A stretch of DNA of 64,000 nucleotides from DATAZK01 sp963731205 (lineage in GTDB: Bacteria; Actinomycetota; Actinomycetes; Frankiales; Frankiaceae). The stretch lies in contig CAVSUJ010000001.1 of assembly GCA_963731205.1 (NCBI GenBank), positions 868,001 to 932,000 of the forward strand. Reading direction: 5' to 3'. The position numbers and the translations under genes are program-made. Of the stretch, positions 17,688 through 26,488 are shown one piece after another (within the stretch, counting starts at the first letter, position 1; every line of letters begins with the position of its first letter). Under the pieces are notes generated by a model. It searched no databases. It was not told where the DNA came from and saw only the letters and a program-made list of their open reading frames with translations.

Positions 17688-18680
17688 GTGCCCCGCGCGT
17701 TGATCACCGGTATCACCGGACAGGACGGCCTGTATCTCGGCGAGTTGCTCGTGGACAAAGGGTATGAGGTGTTCGGCCTGGTCCGTGGCCAGAGCAACCC
17801 GAAGATCGAGAAGGTCGAGCGTTACATCCCGGGCGTCAGCCTCCTGGAGGGTGACCTGACGGATCTGCCTTCGCTGATCGGGGCGATGGAGATCGCCCAG
17901 CCCGACGAGGTCTACAACCTCGGTGCCATCTCCTTCGTGGGGTTGTCGTGGAAGCAGGCCGAGCTCACGGGTGAGATCACCGGCATGGGCGTGCTGCGCG
18001 TGCTGGAGGCGATCCGCATCTCCACCCAGAACGACATGAGCCGGGTGCGTTTCTACCAGGCGTCGTCATCGGAGATGTTCGGCAAGGTGCGTGAGGTCCC
18101 GCAGCGCGAGACGACCCCGTTCCATCCACGTTCGCCCTATGGCGTCGCGAAGACGTTCGGTCACTACATGACCGTCAACTACCGGGAGTCCTACGGCGCC
18201 CATGCGAGCTCGGGGATCTTGTTCAACCACGAGAGCGAGCGCCGCGGGTATGAGTTCGTCACCCGCAAGGTCACCCGGGCCGTCGCACGGATCTCCCTCG
18301 GGTTGCAGGAGACGCTCGCCCTCGGCAACCTCGAGGCGCGCCGCGACTGGGGCTACGCCGGCGACTACGTGAAGGCCATGTGGGCGATGCTGCAGCAGGA
18401 CGAACCGGACGATTTCGTCGTCGCCACCGGCAACACGCACAGCATCCGTGAGTTGCTCGACGTCGCCTTCGCCCGGGTGGGCATCGCCGACTGGGGCAAA
18501 TACGTCACCCAGGATCCGCGGTTCTTCCGCCCGGCCGAGGTCGATCTGCTCGTCGGCGATCCCAGCAAGGCACGCGACGTGCTCGGCTGGAGCCCCGAGG
18601 TCGGTTTCCAGGATCTGGTGGAACGCATGGTCGACGCCGACGTCAAAGCCGAGCAGATGGCCGAGCGCCACCGCGAGTAG
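17688..18680 (+). CDS. gmd: GDP-mannose 4,6-dehydratase
   Basis: 330 aa extended SDR. It has TGITGQDGLYLGELL (NADP-binding and family signature, about 7-21), DEVYNLGAISFVGLSWKQ, the catalytic YxxxK in SPYGVAKTFGHYMT, and NHESERRGYEFVTRKVT. It converts GDP-mannose to GDP-4-keto-6-deoxymannose, the precursor of GDP-fucose, GDP-rhamnose or similar sugars. No reductase or epimerase is adjacent, so the final sugar is open. It starts at GTG 17688, 4 bp after acyltransferase copy 5, in an operon with GT2, DUF2304 and copy 5. Confidence 0.93.
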   Translation: MPRALITGITGQDGLYLGELLVDKGYEVFGLVRGQSNPKIEKVERYIPGVSLLEGDLTDLPSLIGAMEIAQPDEVYNLGAISFVGLSWKQAELTGEITGMGVLRVLEAIRISTQNDMSRVRFYQASSSEMFGKVREVPQRETTPFHPRSPYGVAKTFGHYMTVNYRESYGAHASSGILFNHESERRGYEFVTRKVTRAVARISLGLQETLALGNLEARRDWGYAGDYVKAMWAMLQQDEPDDFVVATGNTHSIRELLDVAFARVGIADWGKYVTQDPRFFRPAEVDLLVGDPSKARDVLGWSPEVGFQDLVERMVDADVKAEQMAERHRE

Positions 18681-18771
18681 CCAGTCCGCGCAGTCCGTGC
18701 AGTCCAGCCGTCCACACGCTCCGACCTGCGACTCGCGCTGTCATGACCCTCGCGCGGGGCCTCGTCGGCGT

Positions 18772-18777
18772 TAAACT
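18772..18777 (+). promoter_or_regulatory. Candidate -10 element upstream of flippase 2
   Basis: TAAACT lies in the 187-bp gap after gmd. A start about 7 bp downstream would give a leader of some 80-90 nt containing two tiny overlapping reading frames (18798-18842 and 18839-18877). No good -35 is present. Confidence 0.35.
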
Positions 18778-18867
18778 CGCCCGGAGGATCTGCGCCTTTG
18801 GCCTTTTCGGCTGTCCGGCCCGAGGCCCATCGGTGCCTATGAGTGAGAGCCCTTTGGCGAGAGCGAG

Positions 18868-20334
18868 GTGGCGGTGACGGGTACTCCCGCCGTAGCCGAC
18901 TCCGCTCCCATGACCGCCGCGTCCGACCCTTCCAACACCGCCGCTGACCTCCCGGTGGTCTCCGACACCCGCGCGGCCGTGCGTGGGGCCAGCCCGATCG
19001 CCCTGGCCGGGCTGGTGGCCAACGTCGCCAACATCGGCGTCACCCTGCTCGTCGCCCGGCTCCTGTCCACCCGCGGCTACGGTGCCCTCAACCAGCTGGT
19101 CGCCGTCTTCTTCGTGCTGTCGATCCCCGGCTCGGCGCTGCTGGTCGGCATCGTGCGTCGGGTCACGCTCTGGCAGCGCACCGGTCACGGCGCGCGCGTT
19201 CCCGGCTGGGCCTATCGCACCCGGCGCCGGGCCCTCGTGCTGGTGGCCGCTTTTGCCGTGGTCGCCATCGCCATCCGCGGCCCGCTCTCCGGCCAGCTCT
19301 CGCTTCCCGGCCCGGGCGGCCTCTCCGAGACGCTCATCGCCGGCGCCGTGTGGGGCGTGCTGTGCCTGGAGCGCGGGCTGCTCCAGGCGTCGCATGCCTA
19401 CCGGGCTCTCGGGGTCAATCTGCTGGTCGAAGGTCTCTCGCGCGGGGTGCTCACCGTCGCGCTGGTGGGCGCGGGGTTCGGGGTCACCGGCGCTGCCGTG
19501 GCGATCCTGCTCTCGGTGCTGCTCGCCGAGGCCCATGCGCTCACCGCCCAAGGGATCATCGACCGTCGAGCGGTACGCAAGGCTGCGGCTGCGGCCAAGC
19601 CGGCAGGGGCACCGCCGGCCGCCGCCGTGCCACCGCCGGCGCCCCTCGCTCCCGTCGCCGAGGTGGCGACAGACGTCCTTCCCCAGCCGACATCGGCCGA
19701 GCAGCGCCGCGAGCGCCGGACGCTGGCGACCGACCTGCTCAGCGCCCTGATCGCCCTGGCGCTGCTGGCCATCCTGCAGAACTTCGACGTCGTGCTGCTC
19801 GGCCGGGCGGCGCCCGGTAATGCCGGCAGTTACGCGCCGATCTCCGTCGCCTGCAAGCCTTTGGTGCTCGCCGCCTTCGTGCTCGCCGGCTTCCTGCTGC
19901 CCGAAACGGCATCGCGACGACACGCCGGGCAGCACGCGCTGCGCCAGCTCGGCGTCGTGCTGGCGGTCATCGCCGTCCCCGCGGTCATCCTCATCGCGCT
20001 GTCGGGTGCGGCCCCGAGCCAGGTGCTGAAGATCGCGTTCGGACCGCGCCTCACGGCCGCAGCGCCGGCCTTCCTGATGCTCGCGCTCGCCATGTCCCTG
20101 CTCGCAGCCACCGTGCTGTTCACGCACTACCTGCTCGCCGCCGGGCGTCCTGTCGTGCTCGTCGTGCTGGCCATCGGTGCCACGCTGACAGTGATCCTGC
20201 TCCTGCATGCGCACGGTGCCCTGGTCGCCACCGCACGCGTCGACCTCATCGGGCAGTCCGTCGTCGCCGTCGCCACCGGAGCTCTTGTGCTTCACACCGC
20301 GCGTCCGCGCGGTCGTTCAAGGTCTGTGGGATAG
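18868..20334 (+). CDS. MOP-superfamily polysaccharide flippase-like membrane protein (paralogue of 3865-5178)
   Basis: 488 aa from GTG 18868, or 486 from GTG 18874. About 12 hydrophobic segments. A Pro/Ala-rich cytoplasmic loop (about 240-285) is longer than in the paralogue. Conserved blocks with the first flippase include the YGAL/YGTF region, the VRRVT/VRRMT helix, a CLERGLLQA/CFERALLQA block and the LQNFDVVLLGR/LQNVDVLVLGR block. It probably exports a lipid-linked glycan made in the locus. A short reading frame (18839-18877) ends in a TGA that overlaps GTG 18874 in the GTGA manner usual here, which slightly favours 18874 as the start. Confidence 0.75.
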   Translation: MAVTGTPAVADSAPMTAASDPSNTAADLPVVSDTRAAVRGASPIALAGLVANVANIGVTLLVARLLSTRGYGALNQLVAVFFVLSIPGSALLVGIVRRVTLWQRTGHGARVPGWAYRTRRRALVLVAAFAVVAIAIRGPLSGQLSLPGPGGLSETLIAGAVWGVLCLERGLLQASHAYRALGVNLLVEGLSRGVLTVALVGAGFGVTGAAVAILLSVLLAEAHALTAQGIIDRRAVRKAAAAAKPAGAPPAAAVPPPAPLAPVAEVATDVLPQPTSAEQRRERRTLATDLLSALIALALLAILQNFDVVLLGRAAPGNAGSYAPISVACKPLVLAAFVLAGFLLPETASRRHAGQHALRQLGVVLAVIAVPAVILIALSGAAPSQVLKIAFGPRLTAAAPAFLMLALAMSLLAATVLFTHYLLAAGRPVVLVVLAIGATLTVILLLHAHGALVATARVDLIGQSVVAVATGALVLHTARPRGRSRSVG

Positions 20335-20405
20335 CCTCGGGCAGCCGCTCAGGAGGAGATCGTGACTGGGCTGAGCGGCCTGGCCATCTGACCCTCGAGG
20401 AGCCT

Positions 20406-21644
20406 GTGACTGACCTGGTGCCGGCGGCTCTGGCAGCGCCCGGCACGCCCGCCGAGCCGGACGAAGTCGTGGCAGATCCCTCGCTGCAAGCACTGGTCGA
20501 AGCTTCCGGGCTGACCCGCATCCACCTGCTCGCGTGGCGTGATCTGGCCGACCCCGAAGCAGGTGGCAGCGAAGTCCACGCCGACCGGGTCGCGCAGGCC
20601 TGGGCACACGCCGGTCTCGATGTGACGATGCGCACCGCGGCCGCCCCGGGCCAGCGCGCGTACGGCAAGCGCAACGGGTACTCGGTCGTGCGCAAGGCCG
20701 GCCGCTACACGGTCTTCCCCAGGACCGCGCTCTCCGGGGCGATCGGTCGCACCGGCCCCCGCGACGGCCTGGTCGAGATCTGGAACGGGATGCCGTTCTT
20801 CTCCCCACTGTGGGCGCGTGGCCCCAAGATCGTCTTCCTGCACCACGTGCATGCCGAGATGTGGCGGATGGTGCTCCCGCCGAGGCTGGCGAAGGTCGGC
20901 GAGACGATCGAGTTCAAGGCCGCACCGCCGTTCTACCGGTCGTCGCAGATCGTCACGCTCTCGCGCTCCAGCCGCGACGAGATCATCGAACTGCTCGGCA
21001 TGCCGGAGCACAACGTCACCGTCGTGCCGCCGGGCATCGACCCGGTCTACCGGCCGGGGGGTGCCCGCTCGCCGCACCCGCTCGTGGTCGCGGTCGGCCG
21101 GCTGGTCCCCGTCAAGCGTCCGGGCGAGCTCGTCGCCGCGTTACTGGAGACCAAGAAAGCGGTGCCTGCGCTCGAAGCCGTCCTCGTCGGCGAGGGTTAC
21201 GAGCGCGAGGCGTTGGAGACGCAGATCCGCGCGGCCGGCGCCCAGGATTGGTTACGCCTGCCCGGCCGGGTCAGTGACTCCGAGCTGGTCCGGCTCTACC
21301 AGCGCGCGTGGGTGCTGACCTCCGCATCGGCGCGCGAAGGCTGGGGTATGACCCTCACCGAGGCGGCCGCTTGCGGGACCCCCGCCGTCGTGACCGACAT
21401 CGCCGGCCACCGTGATTCGGCGGAGCCGGGAGTCAGCGGCTTGCTCGTCCCGACCCCCGCCGACCTCGCTCCGGCGCTGACCCGGGTACTGCTCGACCCG
21501 GCCGAGCGGGATGCCCTGAGCCGCGGAGCACTGAGCCACGCCTCCCACTTCACCTGGGAGACGACCGCACGCGAGACGTTCCGGGTCCTTGCCGGCGAAG
21601 CCGAACGCTTTGCCGCGCGTCGCCGGGGCCGCACGCCCGCGTGA
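20406..21644 (+). CDS. Family 4 glycosyltransferase (GT-B)
   Basis: 412 aa from GTG 20406, preceded by GAGGAG. The N-terminal domain carries GGSEVHADRVAQAWAHAG, the acceptor-side glycine-rich loop of GT4 enzymes. The C-terminal donor domain has VAVGRLVPVKRPGELVAALL and the E-x7-E region SAREGWGMTLTEAAACGTP. It is cytoplasmic and uses a nucleotide sugar. It is coupled to aftD by a GTGA overlap. The mycobacterial GT4 near AftD (Rv0225, from memory) is a plausible counterpart. Acceptor and sugar are unknown. Confidence 0.9.
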   Translation: MTDLVPAALAAPGTPAEPDEVVADPSLQALVEASGLTRIHLLAWRDLADPEAGGSEVHADRVAQAWAHAGLDVTMRTAAAPGQRAYGKRNGYSVVRKAGRYTVFPRTALSGAIGRTGPRDGLVEIWNGMPFFSPLWARGPKIVFLHHVHAEMWRMVLPPRLAKVGETIEFKAAPPFYRSSQIVTLSRSSRDEIIELLGMPEHNVTVVPPGIDPVYRPGGARSPHPLVVAVGRLVPVKRPGELVAALLETKKAVPALEAVLVGEGYEREALETQIRAAGAQDWLRLPGRVSDSELVRLYQRAWVLTSASAREGWGMTLTEAAACGTPAVVTDIAGHRDSAEPGVSGLLVPTPADLAPALTRVLLDPAERDALSRGALSHASHFTWETTARETFRVLAGEAERFAARRRGRTPA

Positions 21645-24600
21645 CCATCACCGCAGGGCCGACGTCAGACGCGGCCGACGTTCCCACCCGCCCGGGGCCA
21701 CCCCGCCCCGCGCGCCGGCTGCGCGGTCTGCCCCGCCGGCTGCCCTCCTGGCCCGCGCTGGTCATCGCGCTGATCTCCTACGTCCCACTGCTGCTCACCG
21801 CACCCGGCTGGGTCGGTGCCGACACCAAGCAATACCTCTACATCAATCCCGACCGGCTGCTGTCGCGCGCGCCTTACCTGTGGGACCTGCACACCGGGAT
21901 GGGCGGGGTCACCCACCAGAACATCGGCTACCTGCTCCCGCAGGGCCCGTGGTACTGGGTCTTCGAACATCTGCGGGTGCCCGACTGGGTGGCCCAGCGT
22001 CTGTGGACCGGCACCCTGCTCTTCGCCGCCGGCATGGGCGTGCTCGCACTTCTGCGTACCTTCGGGTGGCGTAACCGGCCCTCGTTCCTCGCCGCGGTGT
22101 CCTACCAGCTTTCGCCGTACGTGCTCGAGTACGTGGCGCGCATCTCGGCGATCCTGCTGCCCTGGGCGGGGCTGCCGTGGATGGTCGTGTTCGTCGTTCG
22201 GGGGCTGCGCTTCCAGGCATTGCACGTCACCCACGAGGCCGAGGGTGAGTTCGTCGATGCCGATTCCGCAGACAGCATCGCGGAAGTCCCGGAGTTCACC
22301 GAAGCCCGAGGTGGCGAAAGTGGCGATGCTGCAAGGGGTTTCGAGGAGTTCGACAGCGAGTTCGATGCGGCCTTCGAGCGCGAGGAAGGGCACTTCTCGC
22401 GCTTCCTGCACGGCCTTGCCCGGTGGCGCTATCCGGCCCTGTTCGCTCTTGTCGTCGCTCTCATCGGCGGGACCAATGCCACCTCGCTGATCTACGCGGG
22501 CCTGGCGCCGACCATCTGGTTGCCGTTCGCCATCGTGCGCCGCGAGGTCACCTTCCGCGACGCGCTCGCGTTCGTCGCCCGCACCCTTCTGCTGACAGCG
22601 GCCGTGAGCGCTTGGTGGGTCAGCGGTCTCGCCTCCCAGGCCGCCTACGGGCTCGATGTGCTCGCGTACTCCGAGACGGTCAAGACGGTGGCCTCCGACT
22701 CGCAGGCCTCAGAGGTACTGCGGGGCCTGGGCAACTGGTTCTTCTACGGCCGTGACGGCATCAGCGCCTGGATCCAACCGTCGCTGACGTACACGGAAAA
22801 CCTTGCGGTGCTGGCGGTTTCCTTCGCGGTGCCGATCCTCTCGCTCGCCGCCGCGGCGTGCCTGCGCTGGGTGCACCGGGCGTACTTCGTGACCCTCGTG
22901 CTGGTGGGCACCGCGCTTTCGGTCGGCGTATACCCGTACAACAGCCCGTCTCCGGCGGGTGCGCTCTTCAAGGCCTTCGCGACCGGATCGACGGCCGGGC
23001 TCGCGTTGCGCTCGACCCCGCGGGCTGTGCCGCTGGTGGCCCTGGGCTTCGGGGTGCTGCTCGCCGGCGGCCTGGAGGCGCTCTTTCATCTTCCCTGGCG
23101 TCGGCTGGTGCCGTCGGGCGAAGCGGTGCGGCGCCGGTTCGCCCCAGGCCGATGGGTGCCGGTCGGCGCGTTCGTCGCGGTGCTGATCCTGATTGCGATC
23201 GACATGCTTCCGCTCTGGCGCGGGCAGTTCGTCGATCCCAACCTGCGCCGGCCCGAGAAGCTCCCGTCCTACCTGACGCAAGCGGCGGCGTCCCTGAACG
23301 CCGCCCCGCGCATCGACGGTTCGCAGACCCGAGTCCTGGAACTACCGGGCGCCGACTTCAGTGATTACCGCTGGGGAGCCACGCTCGACCCGCCGCTGCC
23401 CGGCCTGATGAACCGCCCGTACGTCTCCCGGGAACTCATTCCGGCCGGCACCCCGCAGTCGGCTGCCCTCGTTCGCGCCATCGACCGCCGGCTGCAGGAG
23501 GGCGTGTACGAACCGTCGGCGCTGCCTTCGCTGGCCCGGCTGATGGGCGTCGGCGATGTCGTCCTGCGCAGCGACCTCCAGTACGAGCGCTTCCGCACCC
23601 CGCAGCCCATCTCGACCTGGAACGAATGGATCTCCCAGCTCCCGCCAGGCCTGAGCGCGCCGAAGGAGTTCGGGCCGAAGGTGGCCGAGACCCCGGCGAT
23701 CCCGTTCGTCGACGAGATCAGCCTGGCCAACCCTCCCGGCGCGGCGGAGCCTCCCGCGATGGCCGACTTCTCGGTGAAGGATCCGGTGCCGATCGTGCGT
23801 GCCGAGCGGGCGAGCGAGCCGCTGCTGGTCGCGGGCGACAGCGAGGGTCTGGTCGACGCCTCCGCCGCCGGCCTGCTGGACTCCACGGGCACGGTGCGCT
23901 TCGCCGCCTCGCAGACGACCGCGAAGGCGACCAAGACGAAGGCAGCGCCGGTGCCGGCGAACGCCGATCTCTTGCTCACCGACTCCAACCGCAAGCGCGC
24001 CGAGCGCTGGGGAACGGTCCGCGAGAACTACGGCTACGTGGAAACGGCGACGGGTGAGCCGCTGGCGAAGGACCCGAACGACGCGCGCCTGCCGGTGTTC
24101 CCGGACGAGACGACGGCCGATCAGACGGTCGCGGTCCTCGGCGGCGTCGCCGACATCGAGGCATCGGAGTACGGCAACGAGGTCAGCTACGCCCCTGCCG
24201 ATCGCCCGTTCTACGCCTTCGACGGCGACACCACGACGGCATGGTCGGTGGGCGCCTTCGGCGATCCTCGCGGGCAGCGGTTGCGCGTCGATCTGCTGAA
24301 GCCCGTCACGAGCAACCACGTCACGCTCGTGCAGCCCTACACCGTTGCGGCCACCCGCACCATCACCAAGGCGGAGCTGACCTTCTCCGGCGGCGGCGCC
24401 CCCGCCACGACTGTTGACGTGAATATGGCCCCCTCGTCCCTGACGAAGGCCGGCCAGGTCGTGACCTTCCCCAGCCGGTCCTTCACCCAGGTCGAATTCA
24501 CAATCATCCAGACCAGCAACGGCACGCTCAACAGCTACGACGGCCAGAGCGGTGTCGGCCTCGCCCAGCTGGACATCCCGGGCATCACGGCGACCGAGAC

Positions 24601-26485
24601 GCTGCGCCTGCCGACCGATCTCTTCCAGGCCGCCGGCACCGACGGAGCCAGCCAGCCGCTGACGGTCATGCTGACCCGCGACCGGGCCAACCCGCAGGAG
24701 CCGTTCAAGACCGACACCGAGCTTTCGATGTCACGCGAATTCACCTTGCCGACCACCCGGACCTTCGGGGTCGGCGGCACCGCGCGGGTGTCGGCCACGA
24801 CGCGTGACGCGACTCTCGATCAGCTGCTCGGCCGCACCGCCAACTTTGCTGCTGCCGCACCTGGAAGCGGGGTCGTCACGGCAACCTCGTCGTCGTCACT
24901 GCCCGGTTCGCTCGATGCCCGGGCGTCGTCGGCGATCGATGACAACCCCAAGACGGCGTGGACGAATTCGTTCGGCGGCAACCTCGGCGCGTGGGTGCAG
25001 ATCCACTCGGCGGCGCCCACCACGCTGTCCAAGCTGAACCTTCAGATCATCGCCGACGGCAAGCACTCGGTACCGACCACGATCGAGCTCGAGGTCGACG
25101 GCGGCAAGCAGAAGCGCATCCTGCATCTGCCCGCGATCAGTGACCAGAAGACCGCCGACGCGACCGTGTCGGCCCCGGTGTCCTTCGCCCCCGTCACCGG
25201 GAGCACCTTCCGCTTCGTCATCACCGGCGAGCGTCGCGAGACCACCACCGACTACTTCACCCACGAACCGCTCGAGGTTCCCGTCGCCATCGCCGAACTC
25301 GGCGCTCCCGGGCTCAAGGTGGCTGCCGCCAACACGAGCCTTCCGAGTACCTGCCGCACCGATCTGTTGAAGATCGACGGCAAGCCGGTCGGGGTCCAGA
25401 TCGGTGGCTCCACCACCGCTGCGATCGCTCGCGACGGGCTGCAGGTTCAGCTGTGCGGCAAGCCGGTGACACTCGCGGCCGGCACCCACACGCTGACGAC
25501 CGCGCGCGGCAGCGGCACGGGGATCGATCTGGACCGGCTCCTGCTCAGCTCGTCCTCCAGCGGCGCGGCAGCGGATCCGACCGATCCCTTCCCCGGCACC
25601 GTCCGCACCGCCACCACCTCTGGCTCTGACGTTCCTCAGGTGACCGTCACCGGCGAAGGTCCGGTCGCCTACCGGCTCTCGGTGAGCGGCGCCACCCCCG
25701 GCAAACCCTTCTGGCTGGTGCTCGGCCAGAGCCTGTCCCCCGGCTGGGCCGCCAAGGCCAGCGGGCTCGGCAACCTCGGGAAACCCCAACTCGTCGACGG
25801 TTACGCCAACGGCTGGCTCATCACACCGACCTCGTCCACCTTCGACGTCTCGCTGGACTGGACCCCGCAGAACCGGGTGTGGATCGGTATCGGGATCTCC
25901 GCGGTCGCGTTGCTCATCTGCCTGATGCTGGTGCTGCGCCGCGAACCGGTCCGGCTGAGACTCACACCCGACGCCGACCCGCTGCCCGGCTCGGAAGCCG
26001 CGCCCGTGCTCGTCTCCCCGCTGGCGAGGGAGGCGGGCAAGGTTCCCATCGTGCGCGGCGTGATCGCGGTGGTGATTTCTGCCGGGCTCGCCTTCGCCCT
26101 CATCACGCCGATCGCCGGGCTGGTGGTGCTGGCAATGACGATTGCTGCGCTGGTGGTCCCGCGCGGCCGTTTCCTGCTGCGGGCCGGCTGCGTCGCCGCT
26201 CTGGCGGCGAGTGCGGGTTACGTCCTCGAGGTGCAGGCGCGCTACGACCTGCCCGAGACCGGCCAGTGGGTGCAGGCGTTCCATCGCGTCGCGACGATCT
26301 CGTGGCTCGCTGCCGGGCTCATCGTGGCCGACGTGCTGGTGGGCTGGGCGCGGCGCGACATCCCGCGCGCCGGCTTCGAGGCCCCGGCCGTGCCGCCCGA
26401 GCCCCCGCCGGTCGAGACGATCGAGCCCAGCTCTGACGAGCCGGCCAAGGACAAGTCGGCACCGGTGGATCTGTCCAAGAAGTAG
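21641..26485 (+). CDS. aftD: Alpha-(1->3)-arabinofuranosyltransferase, AftD family
   Basis: 1614 aa, longer than the roughly 1400 aa of mycobacterial AftD. The N-terminal GT-C domain (about 35-520) has the early acidic loop WVGADTKQYLYINPDRLL. A very large extracytoplasmic region (about 520-1420) includes carbohydrate-binding modules of F5/8-type-C look; one holds the segment PFYAFDGDTTTAWSVGAFGD. C-terminal helices lie at about 1420-1590, with a charged tail. AftD adds alpha-1,3-arabinofuranose from decaprenyl-phosphoryl arabinose to envelope arabinans. Residues 199-251 form an acidic insertion between early helices. The last gene of this plus-strand run, it ends 3 bp from the convergent polA stop. 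Confidence 0.88.
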   Translation: MTITAGPTSDAADVPTRPGPPRPARRLRGLPRRLPSWPALVIALISYVPLLLTAPGWVGADTKQYLYINPDRLLSRAPYLWDLHTGMGGVTHQNIGYLLPQGPWYWVFEHLRVPDWVAQRLWTGTLLFAAGMGVLALLRTFGWRNRPSFLAAVSYQLSPYVLEYVARISAILLPWAGLPWMVVFVVRGLRFQALHVTHEAEGEFVDADSADSIAEVPEFTEARGGESGDAARGFEEFDSEFDAAFEREEGHFSRFLHGLARWRYPALFALVVALIGGTNATSLIYAGLAPTIWLPFAIVRREVTFRDALAFVARTLLLTAAVSAWWVSGLASQAAYGLDVLAYSETVKTVASDSQASEVLRGLGNWFFYGRDGISAWIQPSLTYTENLAVLAVSFAVPILSLAAAACLRWVHRAYFVTLVLVGTALSVGVYPYNSPSPAGALFKAFATGSTAGLALRSTPRAVPLVALGFGVLLAGGLEALFHLPWRRLVPSGEAVRRRFAPGRWVPVGAFVAVLILIAIDMLPLWRGQFVDPNLRRPEKLPSYLTQAAASLNAAPRIDGSQTRVLELPGADFSDYRWGATLDPPLPGLMNRPYVSRELIPAGTPQSAALVRAIDRRLQEGVYEPSALPSLARLMGVGDVVLRSDLQYERFRTPQPISTWNEWISQLPPGLSAPKEFGPKVAETPAIPFVDEISLANPPGAAEPPAMADFSVKDPVPIVRAERASEPLLVAGDSEGLVDASAAGLLDSTGTVRFAASQTTAKATKTKAAPVPANADLLLTDSNRKRAERWGTVRENYGYVETATGEPLAKDPNDARLPVFPDETTADQTVAVLGGVADIEASEYGNEVSYAPADRPFYAFDGDTTTAWSVGAFGDPRGQRLRVDLLKPVTSNHVTLVQPYTVAATRTITKAELTFSGGGAPATTVDVNMAPSSLTKAGQVVTFPSRSFTQVEFTIIQTSNGTLNSYDGQSGVGLAQLDIPGITATETLRLPTDLFQAAGTDGASQPLTVMLTRDRANPQEPFKTDTELSMSREFTLPTTRTFGVGGTARVSATTRDATLDQLLGRTANFAAAAPGSGVVTATSSSSLPGSLDARASSAIDDNPKTAWTNSFGGNLGAWVQIHSAAPTTLSKLNLQIIADGKHSVPTTIELEVDGGKQKRILHLPAISDQKTADATVSAPVSFAPVTGSTFRFVITGERRETTTDYFTHEPLEVPVAIAELGAPGLKVAAANTSLPSTCRTDLLKIDGKPVGVQIGGSTTAAIARDGLQVQLCGKPVTLAAGTHTLTTARGSGTGIDLDRLLLSSSSSGAAADPTDPFPGTVRTATTSGSDVPQVTVTGEGPVAYRLSVSGATPGKPFWLVLGQSLSPGWAAKASGLGNLGKPQLVDGYANGWLITPTSSTFDVSLDWTPQNRVWIGIGISAVALLICLMLVLRREPVRLRLTPDADPLPGSEAAPVLVSPLAREAGKVPIVRGVIAVVISAGLAFALITPIAGLVVLAMTIAALVVPRGRFLLRAGCVAALAASAGYVLEVQARYDLPETGQWVQAFHRVATISWLAAGLIVADVLVGWARRDIPRAGFEAPAVPPEPPPVETIEPSSDEPAKDKSAPVDLSKK

Positions 26486-26488
26486 GCG

